DNA from: Palleronia abyssalis
GTDB taxonomy: Bacteria > Pseudomonadota > Alphaproteobacteria > Rhodobacterales > Rhodobacteraceae
Length of the DNA stretch: 64,000 nt
Direction: 5' to 3'
Assembly (NCBI RefSeq): GCF_900302445.1
Contig: NZ_ONZF01000005.1
Location: 124,001-188,000 of the forward strand
The position numbers and the translations under genes are program-made. Every line of letters begins with the position of its first letter. Positions within the stretch are counted from its first letter, which is position 1. Positions 17,803-28,699 of this stretch are shown here, piece by piece. The notes beneath the pieces were generated by a model. The model ran no database searches, had not been told where the DNA came from, and worked only from the letters and a program-made list of their open reading frames with translations.

Positions 17803-18179
17803 TGTTCGAGGTCACGGTCTATTACGAAGATACCGACATGGGCGGGGTCGTCTATCACGCGAATTACCTGAAATTCATCGAAAGGGCGCGCTCGGATTGG
17901 GTCGCCGCGCTGGGTGTCGATCAGCTGGCCCTGCGCGAGGCGGGAACCGTGTTTGTGGTTCGGCGCATCGCGGCCGATTTCCTTGCGCCGGCCCGATTGG
18001 GGGACGTCCTGCGCGTCTCGACCGAGGTCGAGACGGCGGGCGGGGTTCGGCTGACGTTGGTTCAGACGGTGCTGCGCGGCGACGAGGCCCTGTTCCGCGC
18101 GACGGTCGAGGTGGTTGCGATGGATCCCCAGACCGGGGCGCCCAAGAGACTGCCCGAAGTCATTCGCGCGCAGCGCTGA
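17802..18179 (+). CDS. ybgC: Tol-Pal-associated acyl-CoA thioesterase
   Basis: Hotdog-fold thioesterase of the 4HBT/YbgC family, 125 residues. The catalytic Asp is in YYEDTDMGGVVYHANYLKF (about 7-25), the diagnostic YbgC block. It hydrolyses acyl-CoA and is regularly the first gene of tol-pal clusters, where it may link phospholipid or acyl-chain metabolism to the envelope complex. Start codon overlaps the previous stop. Confidence 0.95.
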   Translation: MFEVTVYYEDTDMGGVVYHANYLKFIERARSDWVAALGVDQLALREAGTVFVVRRIAADFLAPARLGDVLRVSTEVETAGGVRLTLVQTVLRGDEALFRATVEVVAMDPQTGAPKRLPEVIRAQR

Positions 18180-18330
18180 CCGCGCCGGGCAAAACTTCGC
18201 CGATCCGGGCCGTTCCCCGGCCGTCTCACTCTATCGTGCAGTTTATATGGCTTTTGCACGAGGACTCCGCTAGGTAAGAGCGCAAAGAGGCTGAACACGG
18301 CCCGCACGGCGACGTAAACGAGCAGGACAT

Positions 18331-19026
18331 ATGGAAACCGAAGCCCTCGCAGCCGCGTCGGAGATTGATTTCTCCATGCTGGGATTATTCGCCCGCGCCT
18401 CATTCATCGTGAAGCTGGTGATGCTGCTTCTGATTGCGGCCAGCGTCTGGTCTTGGGCCATCGCCATCCGCAAGGTGTTGACGTTCCGGTCGGCCCGGTC
18501 CGAGGCGGCCGAATTCGACGCGGTCTTCTGGTCGGGCGAGCCCCTGGACAAGCTGTATCGCGAACTGGGCCCCGAGCCGGACGGCCGCGCGGCCGGCGTG
18601 TTCGCAGCCGGCATGACCGAATGGCAGCGATCCCACCGTGACGATGGCCGGATGATCCCCGGCGCGCAGGCCCGGATCGAACGCAGTATGGACGTGGCCA
18701 TATCGCGCGAAGCCGAGGACTTGGAAAAGGGGTTGCCGATCCTGGCGACCATCGGCTCGACCGCCCCCTTCATCGGCCTTTTCGGCACGGTCTGGGGCAT
18801 CATGACCGCCTTCATCGACATCGCCGAGCAGCAGAACACCAACCTTGCCGTCGTGGCCCCCGGCATCGCCGAGGCGCTTCTGGCCACCGGCCTGGGCCTT
18901 CTGGCGGCAATCCCGGCGGTTATCTTCTACAACAAGCTTTCGGCGGACCAGGGCCGGATCGTGGGCAGCTACGAAGCCTTCGCCGATGAATTCTCGACCA
19001 TTCTGTCCCGGCAATTGGACGGCTGA
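18331..19026 (+). CDS. tolQ: Tol-Pal proton-channel subunit TolQ
   Basis: Inner-membrane protein of the TolQR motor that uses the proton gradient to power outer-membrane constriction. 231 residues with three membrane segments: about 27-50, 136-160 (IGSTAPFIGLFGTVWGIMTA) and 170-195 (EALLATGLGLLAAIPAVIFY), the last two carrying the MotA/TolQ/ExbB signature. The 151-nt gap before it probably holds a promoter for tolQRAB. tolR starts 1 nt after its stop. Confidence 0.95.
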   Translation: METEALAAASEIDFSMLGLFARASFIVKLVMLLLIAASVWSWAIAIRKVLTFRSARSEAAEFDAVFWSGEPLDKLYRELGPEPDGRAAGVFAAGMTEWQRSHRDDGRMIPGAQARIERSMDVAISREAEDLEKGLPILATIGSTAPFIGLFGTVWGIMTAFIDIAEQQNTNLAVVAPGIAEALLATGLGLLAAIPAVIFYNKLSADQGRIVGSYEAFADEFSTILSRQLDG

Positions 19027-19027
19027 C

Positions 19028-19498
19028 ATGGGGGCAGGGGTCGTTTCCAAGGAGGCGAGCGGCAGCCGCAGACGGCGGCGCAGCCGCGTCCGTCCGATGT
19101 CCGAGATCAACGTGACGCCCTTTGTCGACGTTATGCTGGTGCTTTTGATCATCTTCATGGTGTCGGCCCCGCTTCTGACCGTCGGCGTGCCGATCGAGCT
19201 GCCCGAAACGGCCGCCGAGGCACTGCCGACCGAGCAGGAAGAGCCGCTGACGATCACGCTGACCGCTGAAGGTGCGGTCCTGCTGATGGACAACGAAACC
19301 GAAAGCGACAACCTGATCGCGCAGCTTCGCGCCATCGCTGCAGAGCGTGAAAGCCGAAAGGTGTTCCTGCGCGCCGACGGGGCGATCCCCTACGCGCAGG
19401 TGGCCGAAGTGATGGGCGCTCTGAACGCCAGCGGGTTCAATCAGATCGGGCTTGTGACGGATTCGGGCGGGCGCAGGCTCGACGGAACGGACCAGTAG
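19028..19498 (+). CDS. tolR: Tol-Pal proton-channel subunit TolR
   Basis: 156 residues from ATG 19028. A basic N-terminus (SRRRRRSRVR) precedes the single membrane helix, which contains the proton-carrying Asp in INVTPFVDVMLVLLIIFMVS. A periplasmic ExbD/TolR domain follows. It couples TolQ to TolA. Upstream extension of the frame lies inside tolQ and is rejected. Confidence 0.95.
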   Translation: MGAGVVSKEASGSRRRRRSRVRPMSEINVTPFVDVMLVLLIIFMVSAPLLTVGVPIELPETAAEALPTEQEEPLTITLTAEGAVLLMDNETESDNLIAQLRAIAAERESRKVFLRADGAIPYAQVAEVMGALNASGFNQIGLVTDSGGRRLDGTDQ

Positions 19499-19519
19499 GC
19501 GAGGGGGCCCTGAGGGGGC

Positions 19520-20680
19520 ATGGACACGCCGCTTATCATATCCTCGGTGGCGCATGTCGCGCTGATCCTGTTCCTTCTTCTGGGCGGGATTTTTCAGCGC
19601 GATCCCTTGCCGCCGGTCGAGTCGGCGGAAGTTACCGTGCTGAGCGAAGAGGAATTTGCCGCGCTGACCCGCCCCGAGGTCGGCGAGAGCGAGCCGCCCC
19701 CGATGGTCGAGGCCGAGGAGCCTTCGGCCGCCATCGACCAGACCGCCCCGGAGGAAGCCGAGATCCCAGAGGCCCCGCGCGTCACCGAACCGGCCCCGGA
19801 GCCCGAACCAGCACCGGAGCCCGAGCCGGTCCCCGATCCCCTCCCCGAGCCTGATCCCGTCCCGGAGGCCGAGATTGCCCCCGATGCCGCGGCCCCTGAG
19901 GCGCTGCCCCTGGATGACGTGAATACGCCCCGCCCGGCACCCCGTGTGGCCGAGGAAGCGACGCCCGAGCCTCCGCTGGAGGCTGAAACCGCCGACGCGC
20001 CAGAGGACGCCATCGCCCCGGAGCCCGACGACACTGCGGCCGAGGTGGTCGAAGATGAAGCCCCCGAGGCGCCGCCGGAAGCGACGACCGAGATCGTGAC
20101 CGAGGCCGAAGAGCCGTCCTCGACCGTCGCCGACGCCGCGCCTGACAGTTCCTCCCGTCCCCGCAGCCGCCCCGAGCGAATTGCAGCCGTCGAACCCGAG
20201 CCCGAGCCGGAACCCGACCCCGAGCCGGCGCCCCAGACGCCTGGAGAGACATCCCGCGCCTCGTCCGACAACATTCAGGACGCGGTCGACGACACCATTG
20301 CGGGCCTTGAGGAACTGGTCGAACAAGGCACCCTCGAAGGCGCACCAGCCGGTCCCCCGCTGACCCAAGGCGAGACCGAGGCCTTTCGCCTGCAGGTCCG
20401 GCGCTGCTGGAACGTCGACGTGGGGTCCGAGGCCGCGAACGTTGTCATCACGATCCGCTTCAATATGACCCCGGACAACCAAGTGGTTTCCAGCTCGATC
20501 CAGCAGATCGCGGCCAGCGGCGGCTCGGCCGAGGCGATCCGGACGGCTTACGACTGGGGCCGACGCGCCATCCTTCGCTGCCAGGTCGAAGGCGGCGGTT
20601 ATCAACTGCCGGTCGATAAATACGCCCAGTGGCAACAGGTCGAAGTGACCTTCAACCCCGCCGAGATGCGGATCAGGTAG
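19520..20680 (+). CDS. tolA: Tol-Pal bridging protein TolA with Pro/Glu-rich linker
   Basis: 386 residues, GAGGGGG ribosome site. One N-terminal membrane helix (about 5-24). The long periplasmic segment (about 30-245) is dominated by Pro, Glu and Ala with EPEPAPEP-type repeats. The C-terminal domain (about 290-386) carries two Cys (RRCWNVDVG and AILRCQVEGG), as in TolA domain III. Classical TolA has an Ala/Lys-rich helical domain II; here the linker is TonB-like. Position between tolR and tolB fixes the role. Confidence 0.9.
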   Translation: MDTPLIISSVAHVALILFLLLGGIFQRDPLPPVESAEVTVLSEEEFAALTRPEVGESEPPPMVEAEEPSAAIDQTAPEEAEIPEAPRVTEPAPEPEPAPEPEPVPDPLPEPDPVPEAEIAPDAAAPEALPLDDVNTPRPAPRVAEEATPEPPLEAETADAPEDAIAPEPDDTAAEVVEDEAPEAPPEATTEIVTEAEEPSSTVADAAPDSSSRPRSRPERIAAVEPEPEPEPDPEPAPQTPGETSRASSDNIQDAVDDTIAGLEELVEQGTLEGAPAGPPLTQGETEAFRLQVRRCWNVDVGSEAANVVITIRFNMTPDNQVVSSSIQQIAASGGSAEAIRTAYDWGRRAILRCQVEGGGYQLPVDKYAQWQQVEVTFNPAEMRIR

Positions 20681-20725
20681 GGACATGCTATGACCGCCCC
20701 CGAACCTAGAATTGGAGACAAGGCG

Positions 20726-22048
20726 ATGAAGTTTCTTCGCGGCCTCGCGACGATGGCCCTTGCCCTGCTGCCGATGGCCCCGGCGACGGCACAGGACGGT
20801 CCCTTGCGCATCGAAATCACCGAAGGCGTGATCGAGCCGCTGCCCTTCGCGCTGCCGACGCTGATCGCCGAAACACCTGATGCGCAGCAGTGGGCGGAGC
20901 GGATCACGCAGGTGATCGCGGATGACCTGACCGGCACCGGCCTGTTCCGCCGCATCCCGCAGGACGCCTTCGTCAGCCAGATCACCGAGTTCACCCCGTC
21001 GGTCAACTATGCCAACTGGAAGGCGATCAACGCGCAAGCGCTGATTACCGGGGCCGTCGCGACCGGCGCGGACGGGTCGCTGACCGTCAAGTTCCGCCTG
21101 TTCGACGTCTTCTCCGAGGCGCCGTTGGGCGAGGGCTTGTCGCTGTCGGGTAGCCAGCAAAGTTGGCGACGCCTGGCGCACCGGGTGGCCGATCAGGTCT
21201 ACAGCCGGATCACGGGCGAGTCGGGCTATTTCGATAGCCGCGTGGTCTTCGTGTCCGAGCAGGGACCGAAGAACGACCGGCAGAAGCGGCTGGCCGTGAT
21301 GGATTATGACGGCGCCAATGTGCAGTACCTGACCGACAGTTCTTCGCTGGTGCTGGCACCGCGCTTCTCTCCCACGGGGGACCGCGTCCTCTACACCAGC
21401 TATCAAAGCGGCTTTCCCCGCATCTATGAGATGAACGTGGGTTCGGTCAGTCAGCGGTCCCTGCAGGTGCCGGCCGAATCGATGACCTTCGCGCCGCGCT
21501 ATGCGCCCGACGGACAGACCATCGTCTTCTCGGCGTCGATCAACGGCAACACGGACATCTACCGCCTGCGCCCGGGTGGCGGGCCGGAACAGCTGACCAA
21601 CGCCCCCTCGATCGAGACGGCGCCCAGCTATTCGCCGGACGGTAGCCAGATCGTCTTCGAAAGCGACCGCTCAGGCTCTCCGCAGCTTTACATCATGCCT
21701 TCGAATGGGGGCGAGGCGCGGAGGATCAGCTTCGGCGCGGGGCGCTACGGGACCCCGGTCTGGTCACCGCGGGGCGATTTGATTGCTTTCACCAAGCAGA
21801 ACGAGGGGCGGTTCCACATCGGCGTCATGCGCACCGACGGCAGCGAGGAGCGTCTGCTGACGGCCAGCTTCCTGGACGAGGGGCCGACTTGGGCGCCGAA
21901 TGGCCGCGTGCTGATGTTCACTCGCGAAAGCGCCGGTGCGGGCGGGCAACCAGCCCTGTATTCGGTCGACGTGTCGGGGCGGAACCTGCGTCGGGTCGAA
22001 ACACCCGCCGCCGCGTCTGACCCCGCATGGTCGCCGCTGCTGCCTTGA
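20726..22048 (+). CDS. tolB: Periplasmic beta-propeller protein TolB
   Basis: 440 residues. I chose ATG 20726 because GGAG lies upstream and a good signal peptide begins there ([17 protein letters not shown], cleavage near PATAQ). The N-terminal alpha/beta domain (about 25-165) is followed by WD40-like PD40 repeats, seen as recurring [23 protein letters not shown] and [15 protein letters not shown] units. TolB links Pal, TolA and Lpp-type partners at the cell wall. An in-frame ATG at 20690 adds 12 residues and is less likely. Confidence 0.95.
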   Translation: MKFLRGLATMALALLPMAPATAQDGPLRIEITEGVIEPLPFALPTLIAETPDAQQWAERITQVIADDLTGTGLFRRIPQDAFVSQITEFTPSVNYANWKAINAQALITGAVATGADGSLTVKFRLFDVFSEAPLGEGLSLSGSQQSWRRLAHRVADQVYSRITGESGYFDSRVVFVSEQGPKNDRQKRLAVMDYDGANVQYLTDSSSLVLAPRFSPTGDRVLYTSYQSGFPRIYEMNVGSVSQRSLQVPAESMTFAPRYAPDGQTIVFSASINGNTDIYRLRPGGGPEQLTNAPSIETAPSYSPDGSQIVFESDRSGSPQLYIMPSNGGEARRISFGAGRYGTPVWSPRGDLIAFTKQNEGRFHIGVMRTDGSEERLLTASFLDEGPTWAPNGRVLMFTRESAGAGGQPALYSVDVSGRNLRRVETPAAASDPAWSPLLP

Positions 22049-22111
22049 CGATTCACAGGACCGTTCATCGGTGCTAACAACACGTAAACCTATTCGCAGG
22101 AGAGCGCATTG

Positions 22112-22648
22112 ATGCGTATCATCGGAAAACTTGGCCTTGTGCTCTGCGTCGCAGCTGTCGCGGCGTGTTCGAACCCCAATCGTTTCGGCGCAGGCGATCC
22201 GGGCGCTGGGACCGGCGCCGGCACCGGTATGGCCGGCGTGAATGACGGCGCGATCACGCAAGGTGCGCTCGATCCGTCCTCGCCCGCCTATTTCAACGAG
22301 ACGATCGGGGATCGGGTGTTGTTCGCCGTTGATCAGTCCACCTTGGGCGACGCCGCGCGCCAGACCCTGATCGCCCAAGCCAACTGGCTGACCCAAAACC
22401 CGTCCTACACGGCCATCATCGAAGGCCACGCGGATGAGCAGGGCACGCGCGAATACAACCTTGCCCTCGGTGCGCGCCGCGCCGCTTCGGCCCGTGATTT
22501 CCTAGTCAGCCAAGGGGTCGCATCCAGTCGTCTTCGCACCGTCACCTACGGCAAGGAACGCCCGATCGAGGTCTGCTCGACCGAGGCCTGCTATGCCCAG
22601 AACCGCCGCGCCGTTACAGTGATCGCCGCCGGCGGACTGACGAGCTGA
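22112..22648 (+). CDS. pal: Peptidoglycan-associated lipoprotein Pal
   Basis: 178 residues. Lipobox VAAC with lipidated Cys19, a Gly-rich spacer (GAGTGAGTGMAG), and an OmpA-C domain at about 70-178 with EGHADEQGTREYNLALGARRA, which holds the peptidoglycan-binding Asp/Arg. Outer-membrane anchored. ATG 22112 is preferred to the TTG three bases upstream. Confidence 0.96.
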   Translation: MRIIGKLGLVLCVAAVAACSNPNRFGAGDPGAGTGAGTGMAGVNDGAITQGALDPSSPAYFNETIGDRVLFAVDQSTLGDAARQTLIAQANWLTQNPSYTAIIEGHADEQGTREYNLALGARRAASARDFLVSQGVASSRLRTVTYGKERPIEVCSTEACYAQNRRAVTVIAAGGLTS

Positions 22649-22652
22649 TCGG

Positions 22653-23459
22653 ATGCTGCGCGGTGTGATTTTCAGTCTCGCCCTGCTTCCGGGCCTCGCC
22701 TGGGCCCAGAGCGATGAGACGCTGGCAGACATCAAGCAGGACCTTGCGGTCCTGTCGACCGAGTTGCAGGGCCTTCAGCGCGAGTTGTCGACCACCGGCG
22801 GGCCGTCGGTGAACCTTGAAGGCACGGGTGCACTGGCCCGCATCGACGCGATGGAGGCTGAATTGCGTCGGCTCACCGGCGCCACGGAGCGCATGGAGAA
22901 CCGGATCAACGATGTGGTGTCCGACGGGACCAACCGGATTGGCGACCTCCGTTTCCGTGTTTGCGAAATCGAGGAAGGGTGCGACTTTGCCACGCTGGGC
23001 GAGACGCCCGCCCTTGGCGGCGTCGACACGCCGCCGCCGAGCCGGCCGGCGCCGGTGACGAACGGGGCCCAGCTTGCCGTTGGGGAACAGGAAGACTTCG
23101 ATCGGGCGAAGGAGGCCCTCGACTCCGGTAGCTTTCGCAGCGCCGCAGACCAGTTCCAGGCCTTTACCGAGACCTACACGGGCGGCCCGCTGACCGGTGA
23201 GGCGCATTATCTTCGCGGCGATGCCCTGAGCCAGCTCGGCGAGGACGCCGAGGCGGCGCGCGCCTATCTCGACGCGTTCTCGGGGCAGCCCGAGGGTCCG
23301 CGCGCGGCCGATGCGCTGTTGCAACTCGGTCTCAAGCTGGAGACGCTGGGACAGACCGCGGATGCCTGCGCCACGCTGGGCGAAGTCCCGGGGCGGTTCC
23401 CGGCGTCCGAGGCCGCCGCCGAGGCTGAGGCTGCGCGGGCCCGTTTGTCCTGCTCCTGA
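22653..23459 (+). CDS. cpoB: Cell division coordinator CpoB (YbgF)
   Basis: 268 residues: signal peptide (LLPGLAWAQ), an N-terminal coiled coil (about 22-95, heptads around IKQDLAVLSTELQGLQREL) and C-terminal TPR repeats (about 145-260) starting DFDRAKEALDSGSFRSAAD. Periplasmic; in enterobacteria CpoB coordinates PBP1B and Tol during division. Starts 4 nt after pal. Confidence 0.92.
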   Translation: MLRGVIFSLALLPGLAWAQSDETLADIKQDLAVLSTELQGLQRELSTTGGPSVNLEGTGALARIDAMEAELRRLTGATERMENRINDVVSDGTNRIGDLRFRVCEIEEGCDFATLGETPALGGVDTPPPSRPAPVTNGAQLAVGEQEDFDRAKEALDSGSFRSAADQFQAFTETYTGGPLTGEAHYLRGDALSQLGEDAEAARAYLDAFSGQPEGPRAADALLQLGLKLETLGQTADACATLGEVPGRFPASEAAAEAEAARARLSCS

Positions 23460-23462
23460 CCC

Positions 23463-24689
23463 GTGGCCGACAGGGCCGATCCGGTATCCTGCCTTGCCGG
23501 GATTGCGATACCTGACCACCGGATCGGCATCGCCGTATCCGGTGGTGGGGACAGCCTGGCCGCCCTCGTAGCGGCCTGCGAAGCGGGCCTGAACGTCCGG
23601 GCGGCGACCGTCGATCACGGCCTGCGCCCCGAAAGCCGACGCGAAGCCGAGACGGTCGCGCAATTCTGCGGCGAGCGTGGCATCCCGCATCGTATCCTGT
23701 CGTGGAACTGGGACGGAACTGGCAATCTGTCCGCAAATGCACGTGAAGGGCGTCTACAGGCCCTGGCTGAATGGGCATCCGCCGAAGACCTTGCTTGCGT
23801 GGTCCTTGGCCATACCCGGGACGACGTCGCCGAGACTTTCGTGATGCGTCTGGCGCGCAAATCAGGCGTCGACGGTCTCTCCACCATGCGCGCCTCTTTC
23901 ACGGTCGATAATGTCCGGTTCGTCCGGCCGCTTTTATGTGTGTCGCGTGCTTCCCTCCGCGCGTTCCTCACCGCCCGCGGGCACGACTGGATCGAGGATC
24001 CGACCAACTGCGACCCGACCTATGAGCGCGCGCGCATCCGGGCCGGACTGACCGCATTGCAGGGCCTGGGGATTGATGCGGATACGCTGGCGGCTGTTGC
24101 CGATCAGATGCGCGGGGCGCGCACGGCGCTAGATGCCACGGCATTGAACCTTGTCGATCGGCATTGCCGCCAAACGGCTGGAGCCCTTGTCATATCTCAC
24201 CGGCTCCATGACGAGCCTGAGGAACTGGTGCGGCGCGTCTATGTCGCCTCGCTTCGGTGGGTGGGGGCACAAGCATACGCCCCGCGGCGCGACGATGCCG
24301 CACGTTTCATCGCCGCGGCGAAGGCAGGCCGGGATGCCACTCTGCACGGCGTTCGCCTTATCTCGCAGTCAAGCGAGGCGCTAATGGTGCGTGAATACGA
24401 TGCCGTTCGCGGACGCTCCGGCCGGGTGAACGATCCCTGGGACCAAAGATGGCGTCTTGCAGGTCCCAGTCTGGACGGGGCCGAGGTACGTGATTTGGGT
24501 CCGGACGGGCTTTCGCAATGTCCTGACTGGCGCAAGACCGGGCTGCGCCGCGAGATCCTGCTTCCCACCCCGGCAATCTGGCAGGGTGACTTCCTTGTAG
24601 CGGCCCCCCTCGCCGGGCTGAGCGATGGTTGGACGGCTATGACGGCGTCTTTCCGCGACGAATTCGCGCCAATGGACTCTATCGATTGA
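23463..24689 (+). CDS. tilS: tRNA(Ile)-lysidine synthase
   Basis: Modifies the wobble cytidine of the CAU-anticodon tRNA-Ile to lysidine so that it reads AUA codons. 408 residues. The PP-loop IGIAVSGGGDSLAAL (about 21-35) has the SGGxDS signature, followed by VLGHTRDDVAETFVMRLARKSG and the DPTN motif (IEDPTNCDPTYERARIR). The C-terminal part is shorter and less conserved than in E. coli. Start is GTG at 23463, three nt after the cpoB stop. Confidence 0.94.
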   Translation: MADRADPVSCLAGIAIPDHRIGIAVSGGGDSLAALVAACEAGLNVRAATVDHGLRPESRREAETVAQFCGERGIPHRILSWNWDGTGNLSANAREGRLQALAEWASAEDLACVVLGHTRDDVAETFVMRLARKSGVDGLSTMRASFTVDNVRFVRPLLCVSRASLRAFLTARGHDWIEDPTNCDPTYERARIRAGLTALQGLGIDADTLAAVADQMRGARTALDATALNLVDRHCRQTAGALVISHRLHDEPEELVRRVYVASLRWVGAQAYAPRRDDAARFIAAAKAGRDATLHGVRLISQSSEALMVREYDAVRGRSGRVNDPWDQRWRLAGPSLDGAEVRDLGPDGLSQCPDWRKTGLRREILLPTPAIWQGDFLVAAPLAGLSDGWTAMTASFRDEFAPMDSID

Positions 24690-24762
24690 ATCACTGGCGC
24701 TAGTGGTTATCTATTGGGTCGACTACGGGCGCGGGTATTCCTGCGACCGACACTCCCACCCT

Positions 24763-24768
24763 AGGAGG
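24763..24768 (+). promoter_or_regulatory. Strong ribosome site deciding a TTG start of ftsH
   Basis: AGGAGG with 5 nt spacing to TTG 24774. A perfect Shine-Dalgarno paired with a weak start codon suggests deliberate tuning of FtsH output. Confidence 0.8.
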
Positions 24769-24773
24769 TTTTC

Positions 24774-26687
<1,914 letters not shown>

Positions 26688-26693
26688 TCAGAG

Positions 26694-26716
26694 GGGCCGC
26701 GCAAGCGGCCCTTTTT
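26694..26716 (+). terminator. Rho-independent terminator after ftsH
   Basis: Stem GGGCCGC / GCGGCCC with a GCAA loop followed directly by TTTTTC. A textbook intrinsic terminator closing the tol-tilS-ftsH transcription unit. Confidence 0.92.
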
Positions 26717-26765
26717 CTTTCTTCGGGATCCGCTAGAGGATAGGTTCAGCCACCCGGAGATCACG

Positions 26766-27353
26766 ATGCCCGCGCTCATTCCAACTGACTACTCGGCTAC
26801 GGTCGTCTGGCTTGGCGTGGTGCCATACCGAGCGCGCGCGGAGATCGACGGGCGCGCGGTGGATGAAATGCCCCTCGACTTCGGGGGGATGGCCGGAGAG
26901 CATCACGCCGGGCGTATCAGACCCTCGTGTTCGCGCGTGATCGCCCAGCATCCCCGCGACACCGAGATTGCCAATGTCCGCCAACTGTCCGTGGTGTCGC
27001 TGGAGGAAATGGATCAGATCGCCTGCAAGATCGGTTTGCCCGAGCTAAAGCCCGAATGGCTGGGGGCGTCCGTGGTCTTGACCGGTCTGCCTGATTTCAG
27101 CCACTTACCGCCCTCTTCCCGTCTGCAGGGACCGGACGGCGTCACCCTGGTGGTCGATATGCAGAACCGCCCTTGCAACCTGCCGACCAAGACGATCGTG
27201 GAAGAGGTTGGAGATCCCGGTCGGGGCTTCAAGGCCGCCGCCGAAGGGCTCAGGGGAGTGACGGCTTGGGTCGAGCGGCCGGGAACGCTGAGTCGCGGCG
27301 ACCGCCTGCGGCTGCATATCCCGGACCAACGGGGCTGGTCGGGCGCACGGTAA
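26766..27353 (+). CDS. MOSC-domain protein
   Basis: 195 residues. The order RQLSVVSLEEMDQIA, LGASVVLTGLPDFSHLPPSS and VTLVVDMQNRPC matches a MOSC domain (MoCo sulfurase C-terminal family), and the Cys in NRPCNLP is the conserved, probably sulfur-carrying, residue. Such proteins handle molybdenum-cofactor-linked sulfur or N-hydroxylated compounds; the exact substrate is unknown. GGAG lies before the ATG. Stand-alone gene after the ftsH terminator. Confidence 0.82.
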   Translation: MPALIPTDYSATVVWLGVVPYRARAEIDGRAVDEMPLDFGGMAGEHHAGRIRPSCSRVIAQHPRDTEIANVRQLSVVSLEEMDQIACKIGLPELKPEWLGASVVLTGLPDFSHLPPSSRLQGPDGVTLVVDMQNRPCNLPTKTIVEEVGDPGRGFKAAAEGLRGVTAWVERPGTLSRGDRLRLHIPDQRGWSGAR

Positions 27354-27419
27354 CGACTCGGATGGGAACCAGGCGATCCTTCGCTGTGTTACAATGTCAA
27401 GCACAACGGAGACGTGACA

Positions 27420-27494
27420 ATGAGCAGCGTTATCTTCGCGATCCACGGCGGAATGTTCTTGGGAATCGCACTCGGCGCCCTGGCGTTAATCTAA
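27420..27494 (+). CDS. Candidate 24-residue hydrophobic peptide
   Basis: ATG 27420 follows CGGAG at about 8 nt. The product starts MSSVIFAIHGGMFLG and continues with small hydrophobic residues to a TAA at 27492, forming one short membrane-spanning segment without charged residues. An intrinsic terminator follows at 27519-27554, which supports a small transcribed unit. The gene is shorter than usual annotation cut-offs. I know no family. Confidence 0.5.
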   Translation: MSSVIFAIHGGMFLGIALGALALI

Positions 27495-27518
27495 ACCTTT
27501 AATGGACTACCGAGCTTT

Positions 27519-27554
27519 GCCGCTGCCTAAATCGAGCAGCGGCGAAGTCTTTTT
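27519..27554 (+). terminator. Intrinsic terminator after the micro-ORF
   Basis: GCCGCTGC and GCAGCGGC form an 8-bp stem with a 9-nt loop, followed by GAAGTC and TTTTT. The T run reaches the stop of the convergent thioesterase gene, so it reads best on the plus strand. Confidence 0.7.
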
Positions 27555-27951
27555 AAACTGGTATCATCGTTCCCTGCAGAAGCGCGATATCCTTCTCAAT
27601 ACCGTCGGCCACCGCCGAGACAGTTGCGGTCACGACGACTATTCTCCGGCCCGTCTTCACCACTTTTCCCCGCGCGATCAGCCTGTCCCCTGCACAGGGG
27701 CGAAGCAGGTTGATCTTCATCTCGACCGTCATGACCTCACCGGCGAAGGTGGTCAGCGCCGCATACCCAGCAGCTGAGTCCCCGATAGAGAAGGCCAGAC
27801 CCGCATGGCCATAGCCATGCTGTTGCAACGCTCCGTCATGCACCGGTGCCTCGACGGTTGCAAAACCCTCACCGAGCTCGGTCATTTCCGCGCCAAGCGT
27901 CGTCATCATGCTCTGGCGGGCGAAACTGCGTCGGATCTCGTCGTAGGTCAC
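27553..27951 (-). CDS. PaaI-type hotdog thioesterase
   Basis: 132 residues from GTG 27951, which overlaps the pdeM stop (GTGA). The hotdog motif GALQQHGYGHAGLAFSIGDSAAGYAALT (given in parts: HGYGHAG then GDSAAG) is the PaaI/4HBT catalytic segment. It probably hydrolyses an aryl- or acyl-CoA. Coupled translation with pdeM and the helicase is notable because a thioesterase has no obvious link to DNA repair; it may simply be a passenger. A frame extension to 28119 is antisense-like filler and rejected. Confidence 0.85.
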   Translation of the reverse strand: MTYDEIRRSFARQSMMTTLGAEMTELGEGFATVEAPVHDGALQQHGYGHAGLAFSIGDSAAGYAALTTFAGEVMTVEMKINLLRPCAGDRLIARGKVVKTGRRIVVVTATVSAVADGIEKDIALLQGTMIPV

Positions 27952-28619
27952 GCGCGGGCGCCTTGGGGCACTGGGACCGCGCAGGGTCTTTGCCCTGTCA
28001 GGATGGCGCACGCGTCCTCTGCCATCAGCGAACGCAGCGCCGGGTTCAGCCAGTCCAACCCCCCGGTATAGGTTCCGTATGCGGGCAGGATGGCGTGCGT
28101 GCCGTCGTAAAGACAGCATGGACGAGAGACCGAGCGTCCCCGCAGAACAAGCCGTGCCTTGGGGTGATAGTGACCCGAGATTTCACCGGGGCTTCGGGTC
28201 GTGATGTGACGGAAGACCAATGGTCCGACCGAAAGCTCCGGCCGGGACCGTCCTCCAAGATCATGCAGGGCCGGATCGTGGTTCCCCGTGATCCACACCC
28301 AGTCGCGCCCGGCCTGCATGCGGGCGATCCACAGCTTTTCGGCAATCCCCAGCCCTTCCCGCGCAGCATCGTCGTCGAAACTGTCGCCAAGGCAGATCAC
28401 CCGCTGCGGCTTGGTCGCCAGAACGTCGGCGTCAAGACGTGCAAGGGTGTCGCGGGTTTCGTAGGGCGGCAGCATTTGCCCAGACCGTCTGGCCACCCGT
28501 TCGGATTTGCCAAAATGGAGGTCCGATACGACAAGGGTGCCTGCCTTGGGCCACCATAAGGCCCCCGTCGACAGGAGGCGCAACCGCTCGTTCTGAAGCG
28601 CGAATTCAAAGAAGTTCAT
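27948..28619 (-). CDS. pdeM: Ligase-associated DNA-repair phosphoesterase PdeM
   Basis: 223 residues from ATG 28619 (ATG 28637 is an alternative adding 6 residues). Calcineurin-like metallophosphoesterase motifs in order: VVSDLHFGKS, CLGDSFDDD, ITGNHDP and ISGHYHPKA. SGALWWP and MLPPYETRDTL are typical of the PdeM group found with the Lhr-type helicase in bacterial ligase-associated repair clusters. The ATP-dependent ligase and MBL-fold exonuclease that often complete such clusters are not adjacent here. Confidence 0.88.
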   Translation of the reverse strand: MNFFEFALQNERLRLLSTGALWWPKAGTLVVSDLHFGKSERVARRSGQMLPPYETRDTLARLDADVLATKPQRVICLGDSFDDDAAREGLGIAEKLWIARMQAGRDWVWITGNHDPALHDLGGRSRPELSVGPLVFRHITTRSPGEISGHYHPKARLVLRGRSVSRPCCLYDGTHAILPAYGTYTGGLDWLNPALRSLMAEDACAILTGQRPCAVPVPQGARA

Positions 28620-28699
28620 GGTCCGTTCAATAGCCATTGCCCACCCGGCGCACAAGCGAGCGATGCGATTATCGCCGCGAGGGGCGATGCACAAGGTGT

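Noticed and set aside
18920-21406. 828-codon minus-strand open frame opposite tolQ-tolB
   Set aside because: Antisense frame of GC-rich tol genes. Its content is Gly/Arg/Asp-rich without domains and it lacks a ribosome site.
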